A stretch of DNA of 64,000 bases from Triticum aestivum. Taxonomy: Eukaryota; Streptophyta; Magnoliopsida; Poales; Poaceae. Positions within the stretch are counted from its first letter, which is position 1. The number at the start of each line of letters is the position of its first letter. Below are positions 46,857 through 56,664 of the stretch, piece by piece. The translations under genes were made by a program, and so were the position numbers. The notes under the pieces are model-generated. The model made no database searches, was not told the origin of the DNA, and saw only the letters and a program-made list of their open reading frames with translations. Location: the NCBI RefSeq assembly GCF_018294505.1, contig NC_057808.1:353450696-353514695 (forward strand), read 5' to 3'.

Positions 46857-48400
46857 TAGGGCGCAAGAGCATAAAGAAAAGAGAAAACCAATGATGCGTG
46901 CGGCAGCTACCTAGGGCACCCTAGGGTAGGGGTCTCCACTACAGATCATTTTTTTAAAGCGCCTCCACTACAAATCGGCTTCTCCCTCGTCCTCTTGAAG
47001 AAAACCGATGATGCGTGCGGCGGTAGGGTTTGTAGGAGTACTACTAGGGCATGCGGGGCCACGTCGTAGTAAACGGGAGAGGGACTGAGTTCGAGTCGAT
47101 GCCTTAAATATGTGTGGGCTGCTTGGTTTTAGGGGAACGAGGCAGCATTTTGGGTTCGGGGACCAGTGGAGATATAGTACGTACAAAAAACTATGGATGT
47201 AGGTTCGATCGAAAGGCAATGATGCATAGGCCCTGCATTTTGATATACCCGGGGCCGCATGAAATTTGCTACTCTACTCAAAACTAGTAAGGTACACATG
47301 CATTGAATGCATGAGATTTCGAAACCAAATTACGAATAAATACACACTATAGCATGTAAAACTTTGAGTCATATATGCATGATGTAGATGTTCCTTTAGT
47401 TCTTATAGTTCATCTCATTCAAAATCAATTAGTTTTATAAAAATGCTAAGATTCATGGGGTTGTGCATTGTAAAGCATAAAGTAAAAAACAAATAATGGC
47501 ATTTCATTTAGAAAAAAATCAATTATGATACAGAGGATTCTAGAACAAAGGAGAAGTGCATGTGTTTTGAGGTTTGTGCATTATGCTTAAGTTCAACCAT
47601 GGAGTCTTCTAAATTGTACATGTGGCAGATCTGGTGGAATGTTGATGATATCCAACGGCCAGTAGTGCTCGGATTTGCCATCTCTGCACTGTCGGATTAG
47701 CTTCATCCAGCGATCATCTTTCAAGTTATTCGCACACTATATAGTTCTTGTGCCATAGTTGCATGTCTTGGAAAAAAGTTACTAGTGGGTTGTGCTAGCT
47801 ATTTAGGAATATAAGATGTATACATGGAAGTTGTAGGGAAAGAGATGACATGGAGTATCTCAATTCCTATGAGTAGGGATTGGAAAAGAGATGGCATTTG
47901 GTTGACATCATAGGAACTTTTATATTGAATCTAGAGATGACATGTATCTCAATTCCTATGAGGAGGGATTAGGAAAGAGATGTAATTCGGTTCATACCAT
48001 AGGAACTTTTCAATTGAATATACGCTAATGTTTATTTTCCTTTGAAATTATGGGAGTATAGGAATCCATTCATATGAACCAAGTGGCTCTAAAGCTATAG
48101 AAATGATATCATGTTTATTTCCTTTGAAATGTGGAGTATATGAATCTATTCCTATGAACCAATTGGCTCCAAAGGAAAAAATCCTATAAAAATCATATCA
48201 TATAGAGTTCCTATGATATTCCTCCACACCAAAGGATGGTTGAAATTGCTGCAGGTGATACGATGGTCTTTCTTTGTAGACTCCTCCCCCATCTTTATAG
48301 TTACCTCTCGAAGATGAATGAAATGATATATACAGGGTATTCTACATGTGCAATTTGGTACACGAAAACTCGGTAAAAGTTTGTGAGGTTTGAATTTTCA
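46857..48400. repeat. AT-rich spacer with two short tandem duplications
   Basis: No gene is visible. Two neighbouring units of about 90 bp (about 47843-47934 and 47935-48020; CTCAATTCCTATGAG and CATAGGAACTTTT words) are followed by two units of about 70 bp (about 48031-48100 and 48113-48175; CCTTTGAAAT and CCTATGAACCAA words). ACGGAGGGAG at about 48427 is an isolated Stowaway end. Confidence 0.5.
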
Positions 48401-51400
48401 ATAAAGCTATATGCAGTGCATTTTGGAACGGAGGGAGCATACGGCAGTTGCTAACACTCACATGGAAGATTTGTGTGTAGGAGGAGTGGCTGTTCTGTTA
48501 AATGACATGGCAAAACTGACACTGTCGGATGCCGATCTAACGGTTCTTACGGCGTTCGTCAGGAAAAGGCTTGTGGCGAACGTTTGTCGGATAATGATTT
48601 ACGGACACATGTATTGCATTGATACGTGCCCCCCTCTCTCTCACGCACACGCACCCTCCTGAGTCCTCTTGCACCCACCGTCTATCTACAGGTAGACGTC
48701 ACACACATATGTGCTCTTCACACCCTACCCTCAGAACTTCTAAAAAACAAAAGACGTCGCGCACATTTTATTTTAGCTCACACGTCACACACTTATACTA
48801 TTACTCTTGTGGCGAACGTTCTTTGGGCATAGTATATTGTACTCTCATGAAGAGAAGTGGTGCACGCATGCACTAGTTCTCTCACACCCACTCGCGGGTA
48901 CACGTAGGAGCGCATTTTTTTGAAGCTGGTACAACAAAATCACTCCACTACATATAAAAGCAGGAGCCTTAGCGCTTGCTTTACTAGGGTTCCTCTCGTT
49001 CACTCTCTCATGCTCTCCAGATCTAAGCAAGACATAGGTGGCCACACTCTCTCTCAGCTCACGGCTGGTCACAAATCCAGCCGGACAACCTCGGCTGGGG
49101 CAGGGGTGTAGGTGCATCATTCACGCTGTCGTCGGCGGCGAGGGAGGAGACCAACGGCTGCCCGCGCGTCCCGATCGGCGGCCCTGCCGTTCTCTTCGAG
49201 AGAGCGCTGGCTCCGGAGGGCCTCCGACCCCTTCTTCCTCCCTGCGGTATTGTGGCCAAGATGCGGCCTCCCAACACTGTCTTTGCCACATGCCGACGAC
49301 CCTCAGGTATATATTCCTTCGAAACCTGCCTTGCTCTACTGCCCCAGCTCCCCACTTGGCTTCGTGTGGATCTTTTTCTACTTCCGTCCGTTGTTCCAAA
49401 GCCACCTAGACTTTTACTATTATTAGAGGTAAAGCTAGTTCATACAGTCGACTCTAAGAGTTGGTTCAAACAGGGAAGAAAGTGGGAAAGCTGTAGCATG
49501 AATCTAGGACTTGGTTCTAAGAGGAAATGGGGGGAAAGTAGTAGATACTGGCTACCCAACCGGTCTCTTGGTTGAGAAGACGAAGAAAGCATGGTGGATG
49601 GTGAAGGGTGGGGGGAAGTGGACCTATCTCTTGGTTGAAAAAGGAAAGAAAGTGACGGGTGTTGGGGGACAACGCAAATGAGAATGAGCAGGTCTAGATT
49701 TCCTGTGCTCACATAGGAAAATGTCGCCGAGGAGATAAAAAATGGGACAAATGCAGACATGCTGCCTGAGTGTTTGCCGCTCTCGGCAACCACATCTGCC
49801 TCACCACTTTATGCCTCTGCTATCCCTACACCCATATCGCTACTGTTAATGTAAAATCACATGAAGCATTAAGAAATGCCACCTAATGTCACTATAAGTA
49901 ATGGTCTAGTGTCGTCGATAAATTGAAGCAATGCCACCACCATTTTAGGAAGTGCTTCCGTCTTGCTTTATTTCCCATGAATTGTGTTTTTGCAGTTACA
50001 CTTAAATCTCACACCGCTAACATTGCTTCATCCTAGTGGAACTGCACAAATTTGATTGCACATTTACTGACCATGTGCTACTCTCATGACAGTAATACTA
50101 ATGGTATTGTTCTGCATGTTAATCTAGTGGCAGTGTTGATGTGATGTGATGCTACTTACTTAAGGACACTTTCATACTGTCAATCTAGTCCCAATTATAA
50201 CACAATATATGCTGCTGTTAATCATACGCCACTGCAAATATCTGTCACTGTTTAAATAATCGTATTTCATATTTGCGCAAACATGGATGTCTGTCTCCAT
50301 ATCGTTTCGGGATGTCTGTCTCCGTATCGTTTCTATCCGCGCAATCAAAAGCACACACCTCATTTTTAGTAGAACTGCGCAAAATGAGATGGCTATCCCT
50401 CGTTGCCGTCGTCTAACCACCCGTCTTCCAGGTATTCCTACATTGGTAGTTACTAGGTAGAATGACCAACGCAATCTGAAAGAAGCTGATTCATACGTTT
50501 TACTTCCTGATTGCAGTGCAGGGAAGAGCGAAAACATCTGCATCCTAGTCTGGAATGCACTTTCCTCCAGTTCATCCATGGACCGAGGACAAGCTGGCAC
50601 GGCCGCACGGAGGTTTTTGGGACAGGTGTGCGGACAAGAGGCATTGTGGTCTGCTTATTTCTGCAAATAGCGGCGCTTAAATTTAGTGGAATGCACAAGA
50701 CTTTCAGCTGGTCAGTACACTGCATGGTTCAGTTCAGCATTCCAGCTGAGAACACAATTATAACTGGTTATTCTGGAATGAGGGAACCTAACCCTGGATG
50801 GTGGCAACAAGAAAAAACCAGAGTGAACTCCAGGAAATTTAAGCCTGCCGGGATGCCCTTTGCTCAGAGAAGCCTTGCTTGTTTTTTCCTGATTTGTAAA
50901 CCTTCTCACAACTTTGTCTTTTGCTATTAACTAGTATATGTTTGTTATGTTCTATGAATCATTGAGATGTATAAAATTGCTTCACTTATGCTTTTCAAGT
51001 TTTTTATGAAGCCGAGTTTAATGTGAGTGTTCCACATGAGCGCCGGACTAGCGTGTGAACGTTTGGAATTTACATTGTGGCCTCAGTTAACTGCATGAAC
51101 CACTGTAACAAGATACATAGTTGCTTATATGTCAGACAGCAGATTGTTGACTGTTAGCTGGTCGATAGCCTAGTGTTGAAGCAAGCTGAGCCAATGTGCC
51201 GTGTTTTTCACAACTGCTTACAAGTGGGGTAGCACCAACAGTGTTTACAAGTACTTATGTATACGTCGGCACACAGTTCTCGAACGAGTACTCTTTTTCA
51301 TCAAAACACACACTGCTCGTATGATAAAACTAGTGAGGACGCATCTGTTCGGCAACAATTACGATGATTCACGGGCACACAAAAGTAGCAGTAGTTCCCA

Positions 51401-51520
51401 TAGACGGATTCAAACAGAGTACTAGCCCCAGAGGGCTCGATAACAGGCAAGGTTCAGATAATTAGACAGAATCCAAACTACTATTAAACACTAGCTGGGG
51501 CAGGTATTTCATGCCTCGAT
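48401..51520. other. low-repeat region; possible non-coding transcript only
   Basis: A GC-rich segment at about 49040-49305 ends CCCTCAG before GTATAT, a plausible first-exon donor. A segment starting near 50517 follows a good acceptor (CCTGATTGCAG). No frame links them into a convincing protein, and the short ORFs on both strands lack domains. It could be a decayed gene or a non-coding RNA gene. Nothing is recognised between 50950 and 51520. Confidence 0.25.
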
Positions 51521-52586
51521 CTAATTTGGGCTGGACACAAGACGGACCTTGCCATGAACATCATCGAGGACGTCTGGCAGCATCTCAATCCTGTGAACCG
51601 TCATGAAGAAAACCTTGTGGCCTTGCCACTCATAAACTTGTTTGTGGAGGCATGCCATGTCATCTTCCTGCGTAAGCTTGACAAGAACAGTATGCCTCAC
51701 AAACGAAGGAGTAGCTTTGAACTTCTTGTGCTTCAGTACACCCTGGACAACACGCCTGACAACAGTGAGGCTGGAATACAACTCTTCATTGGTATAAGCG
51801 CAAATAGCTTCCAGGATCCAATAGCCTAAAAACTCTATTTTCGCAGTGCGTATATTCAGGTCATCCGCCTCATAGCGAGTGACATGTACAACCACACAAT
51901 CCTTGTCTGCATCAGGGCTCTAATTGAAACAGAAACAAATTCTGAATTACTTTCCAGCATAAGAAACACAAGTTATTTAAACCACTATGTATAGCATGGC
52001 ATCGAAGCTAATAAAATTTTGCATTATTCATCACCACATACTTAGATGAAAAACCACAATCGAGATCGGCAAAGAAGAAAATCACCTTGGGCAGCTCAGC
52101 GGGGGGGGGGGGACATCCTCAAGGGGGAAAACTTCTCCTGCAGTGCCACGGGGGCTGTAACCTCAAACGGGGCGTTGACCATCTCAGTAGTGGCCGTGAG
52201 CGTATCTTGGGTCGGCTTGGTGGCTGCCTCCATCTTCTTGGAGCTCTCTGTCTCGTGGGGATCAGCCTCCCGCGTCTGCTCCAATATCGGCAGATCTTTG
52301 CCAGGTTCTCCTTGGTCCATCATGAAACTGACGAATACTAGGAGAACACTGAAAGGAAAACACAATCGCAATGACAATGAAACAAAAAAGAGAGTGAGGA
52401 TCGGTTACTGCTTTGCAAAACTTCTTTTTTTTCTCTGAACAAAAATATACCAACATCACGGATCCGCTTACCTTCCCTTCGTTGGGAGAGAAGAGCAGTG
52501 GCAGATGCGAGTGTTGCCTTTCTTGAAGACGGTGAGGGAGAAGGGGATTCAAGGAAGAGTGAAATGATGGTTGCTTCGTCCGTCAA
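51521..52586 (-). CDS. three-exon gene of unknown function, frame broken by a G homopolymer
   Basis: Exon 1 is 52586-52472 (start MTDEATIISLFLES, donor GTAAGC), exon 2 is 52337-52086 (acceptor TCCTAG, donor AAG before GTGATT) and exon 3 is 51919-51521 (acceptor CAATTAG, stop TAG). Exon 1 to exon 2 is in phase. Exon 2 contains 12 G on the plus strand (52101-52112), which shifts the frame into a TGA just before the donor. With 11 G, exon 2 would be 251 bp and the three exons would sum to exactly 255 codons. The 12th G is thus either a sequencing error or a recent mutation. The product would have a polar, threonine- and glutamate-rich N-terminal half and a compact C-terminal half (VVVHVTRYEADD, FLGYWILEAICAYTNEELY, VRHTVLVKLTQEDD). 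I recognise no domain. It is divergent from the F-box pseudogene, with 634 bp between the starts. Confidence 0.6.
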
Positions 52587-53220
52587 ACTTAGACTGCGGG
52601 GAGGTGGGGTTTTGAGATACGACGGCTCGTTATTGCCGCGCTACGACCGGGGTGACTCTCTGCCTGCATACTGCCTTCTAATTTGGTGGATGGCATTTGG
52701 GCCCGCACACTGCATGGCCCGCATGTCGGTGAACAAAAGTATAACGGCATTCAGTAGAGGGAGACGTTTCGATGACCTAGGAGGAGCCAGAAGCGGTATT
52801 GTATCCACTGTACTAGTAGTTATTGTTTTTCTGGGTAGCTGTAGAGTGTCTCCACTGTACTAGTAGTAATTGTTTCTCTGGGCCCAAGACAAAACAGCCC
52901 ATCCACACTAGTAAATAGTAAAATGAATTCAAAAGTCCATATATTTATTGAATGAGAGGCGCTACCCACACCCAGCACACCGCCCCCCAAAGAAACCTGG
53001 GTGTTCTTCTTCCTCCTCACTCCCACCCACCTCACGTCAGCTCGCTCCACTCGTACCCCCAAATTCCTCACCTCACTCCTACAGAAAACCCCATCTCCCC
53101 TTCTTCCTCACTACTACAGAAAAACCCCAGCTCCCCTTCTTCCTCACTCGCACTACAACTAGGCTCGTCATTCATTACTCTGCTCAAATCCGTGAGCGCG
53201 ACGCGACGCCCTCGAGGAAA
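52587..53220. promoter_or_regulatory. shared upstream region between two divergent genes
   Basis: The left part (to about 52730) is the promoter segment also found in copies A and B at 46 kb. At about 52808-52838 and 52855-52885 a 31-bp unit (CCACTGTACTAGTAGTTATTG) is repeated. The part before 53221 is a pyrimidine-rich leader with three short CTCCCCTTCTTCCTCAC-type repeats. Confidence 0.4.
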
Positions 53221-54908
53221 ATGGAGTCGGCTGACCCCAGCGCCAAGAAGATGAGGCTCCCGCCAGCGGCGACGCCTGTTGTAGATCCCGCACCCGGCAG
53301 CGCGGGGAGAAGCGGCGACCCCGCCCCCACCGGATCCAAGGAACCCGTAGAATCTCGGGTGGACCGCATCAGCGATCTCCCGGACACCGTGGATTGCTAC
53401 CGCACCCAAGTCCTCTCAATTCGGTGGCGCCCTCTATGGCGCGCCGTGCCCCTTAATCTTGACTGTCGTTAGCTATCTCTCTTCAATGGTTTTGAAATCC
53501 CCAGAGCCATTATCTCCTCCCACCAGGGCTCCGTTCAAAGCCTCTGCATCCCGTGATGCTACCTGAGCAAGCATACCATGCCCTGCATGGTGGACGCCTG
53601 GCTAAAATCCCCTGAATTCACAGAACTACAGCTGCTTGAGTTCTACTATTCCCCTGGAAATCACCTACCAAATACCGAACGCCATCTACCTGTGTCCTCA
53701 GCATCGATGTCCATCTCACGGTTTTCCTCCTCTCTCCACACTGCCACCTTTGCGCTGTGCGACCTACCAGACAATCTGGTACTAAACCTTTGACTCCCAT
53801 TTCTGAAGAAACTTTCACTTGTGCGGGTTCGTATATCGGAGGCCTCATTGCACACTATCATCCACTCCAGTTTCCCTGCCCTGGAGTGCTTGATGGTTGT
53901 TTTCACAGTTAGAATCGGTTGTCTCCAAATAAAGTCGCCTAACCTTGTAAAAATTGGAATTTGTTTTGACGGAAGGCAGCTCATCATCCAAGATGCCCCT
54001 TCACTTCAAAGGTTGATCATTGATTCTAGTTATTCACCATTGCAAATAACCGTCCTCTCTGCGCCTAAACTGGAGACCTTGGGTGTAATACATGATCTCT
54101 CTGCTCATTTCAATATGGTGTTTGGCTCCACAGTTCTTCAGGTACTTTACATTATCATCTACACTTGTAACCATAAGCTGCATTTTAAATTTCTGCGCAT
54201 AAGTTATATGTCATCTTGGAGTACACATTTTGTACTAATAGTATGTTCTATGCTCAATGAAGAGTTTCTCCATGGATGGCCTATCAATGGTGCTGGATTC
54301 TGTCAAGATCTTATATATCCAAATGAATAGTTCTGATCTGAACAAGATTATTGGCTTGCTGCAATGCTTTCCATGTCTGGAGAAGTTGTATATAAAGGTG
54401 ATAATTTCACGCACATTGGAAGCCCGCATAAAGTGTACTAGAATTAACCGTTCAGCTGTTGCTCTTTCGACACTCTTTTTTTAGACCTTAACTGTTTTCA
54501 ATCTTCATGTCTATTTAGGCAACAGGACGGGGTAAGAAAGTTATAACCAATCGGTGGATTCGTAAGCATCGGGATTTTCTCACTTCTCATGAGATTCGAT
54601 TGAAGCCAATAATGCTAGAACGATATGTAGCCAACCGTGCAAACACTAGATTTGTCACATTCTTCCTGCTGAATGCGAGGTTACTATTGTCCATCAGGCT
54701 TAAGTTTATCAGCAGCATGGTTTTGACGGATGGGTATGTGGAAGAGCAAACAAAGGAGTTTTAGGTGGGCAAAAGAGCTTCTGAACGTGTCGGGCTTCTA
54801 TTTACAACATATTGTGGTCATAATCTAGTAAATTTTACGACCCAGGATGTTCATATGGACCTGGCCGGTCCATTTGACTGTGACTGCCAAAAACAGTGTT
54901 GGAGTTAG
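53221..54908 (+). pseudogene. FBD-type F-box/LRR protein pseudogene
   Basis: F-box/FBD proteins are substrate adaptors of SCF ubiquitin ligases. Exon 1 (53221-54141) starts [11 protein letters not shown] and contains the F-box beginning ISDLPD and its end ([19 protein letters not shown]). The middle of the F-box, about 10-15 residues, is missing. Leucine-rich segments follow (LKKLSLVRV, SPNLVKIGI, PSLQRLIIDS, APKLETLGVI). Further exons are about 54263-54397 (LQCFPCLEKLYIK) and from 54519 (GKKVITNRWIRKHRDFLTSHEIRLK, the FBD-like part in which HEI is typical). In-frame stops lie at 53470-53472, 53554-53556, 53791-53793 and 54762-54764; sequence after the last still reads as a plausible C-terminus to TAG at 54906-54908. 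All segments of exon 1 are in one frame, so the decay is by substitutions and the F-box deletion. Confidence 0.75.
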
Positions 54909-55879
54909 ATGTTGTTGCCCTTTTCAACCTGGTTTTTTTGTAAACCTGATGAACAATTAACCCTCGTGCTTTTGTATAGTTTGTAAGCTGGTGTTAGATG
55001 TTCTTGCCCTTTTCAACTCGGTTGTGACTGTCATATTTTCTTTGAAGCAAGGCAAATGGCTTGCAGTCGTTTAATTTAGAGTGAAATATTGTAACAACTA
55101 ACAAATCCCAACCAGTCATTTATACTAGTTTTAGCGACGGATCAGGGTAACAACAGGGCTGTGTAGGGGCTGTGGCCCGTCTAGCCAGGGTTTTATTTAT
55201 GTTTACCACATCATGAGCCCAGTTGTGTTTTTTTCTTGCTGAAAATGGCTAGCCCAGTTCTATTTTTTTAAGAAATACCCAAACGAGGCCTACTTGCTTT
55301 ATCAGCCCTACTGGGCTGCAAATCTTTCAAGACGAGGAGAGTTTCATTCCGTTTGCCCAGAAATGGGCTGTACATTTTTAAAACACATCAAACCGGGAAT
55401 TAGTTTCAATTTTTTTTCATTACAAGATTTTAAATTCCATTGATTTTTATGCATGGACAATTATTTGGATTTTATATTTATATAAATTATTTTTCAAAAT
55501 AGTTTGAATATGAATCGATATTTCGGGATTAAAAACAGTTGACTGCACCGAAATATGCAAAAAATTCGTATACTTTTTAACCGTGGCCACAATATGGGGT
55601 GTAATGCTAACAAAAAGAAGATGGGCTCCAAAAAAATTATTAAGAATTAGCAAATGGGCTGTACATTATTAGAAATAATGCACATGTGAGTAGTGACTGT
55701 TGGATGTCCATCCAACGGCTGTCGTGCTTCTTCAATCTCTGCTTTTCCTGCTCCAGCCGCTCAAACAAGCGCCGGCGAGACTGCCTGCTCCCTCCTCCCG
55801 CGGCCGGCTATGCTGCCGCGTAGGCCTCACCGCCCCACCGTACTCCCATCGCCGGCCTAGCCATCCCTCTACTCACCCA
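54909..55879. other. AT-rich spacer, no gene seen
   Basis: The first part repeats words of the pseudogene 3' region (GTTAGATGTTSTTGCCCTTTTCAAC at about 54905 and 54993), a short direct duplication. From 55380 to 55690 the DNA is very AT-rich. 55700-55879 is GC-rich and may have been a gene leader before the retroelement inserted; ACCCA at 55875-55879 is the probable left target duplication. Confidence 0.35.
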
Positions 55880-56350
55880 TGTCGGTGTCAAAACCGGCGG
55901 ATCTCGGGTAGGGGGTCCCGAACTGTGCGTCTAAGGCGGATGGTAACAGGAGGCGGGGGACACGATGTTTACCCAGGTTCGGGCCCTCTCGATTGAGGTA
56001 ATACCCTACTTCCTGCTTGATTGATTTTTATGATATGAGTATTACAAGAGTTGATCTACCACGAGATCGTAGAGGCTAAACCCTAGAAGCTAGCCTATGG
56101 TATGATTGTTGTTGTCCTACGGACTAAAACCCTCCGGTTTATATAGACACCGGAGGGGGCTAGGGTTACACAGAGTCGGTTACAAGGGAGGAGATCTACA
56201 TATCCGTATTGCCAAGCTTGCCTTCCATGCCAAGGGGAGTCCCATCCAGACACGGGACAAAGTCTTCAATCTTGTATCTTCATAGTCCAACAGTCCGGCC
56301 AAAGGATATAGTCCGGCTGTCCGAGGACCCCCTAATCCAGGACTCCCTCA
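55880..56350 (-). repeat. 3' LTR (471 bp)
   Basis: It is bounded by TGTCGGTGTC at 55880 and ACTCCCTCA at 56350. The adjacent GTAGCCCCCGAACC, read on the minus strand as GGTTCGGGGGCTAC, is the polypurine tract. Confidence 0.9.
56138..56146 (-). promoter_or_regulatory. LTR TATA box inside an inverted repeat
   Basis: On the minus strand CTATATAAA is flanked by CCTCCGGT and ACCGGAGG, which can pair. The corresponding box of the 5' LTR is at 63854-63862. Confidence 0.6.
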
Positions 56351-56664
56351 GTAGCCCCCGAACCAGGCTTCAATGGCGATGAGTCTGGCGTGCAGATTGT
56401 CTTCGGCATTGCAAGGCGGGTTCTTCTCCAAATTCTGAATACCTGTTGAGTAGTGTCCGACTTCCCATAAATGTTGCACTCCTTGGCTTCCGCGCCTAAT
56501 AATGGATATGTTCCACTTGTCGAGTGAATGCGAGAAGCCGGGGAATTTTTACATTTGCCACCCTAGCCATGCGAGTAAAGGGACGGGGATTCTCAGATCC
56601 AGATCACACCATCCTCCCACAGCGAGTATCCATCGGAGCACGCCCGGAAAAAATCCATTCCAAC

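Noticed and set aside
48411..49575. Several ORFs of 80-120 codons on both strands
   Set aside because: There is no shared frame, no domain and no splice-consistent model. One of them begins in a Stowaway end.
52498..52863. 121-codon plus-strand ORF
   Set aside because: It is antisense to the first exon and promoter of the minus-strand gene and has no supporting features.
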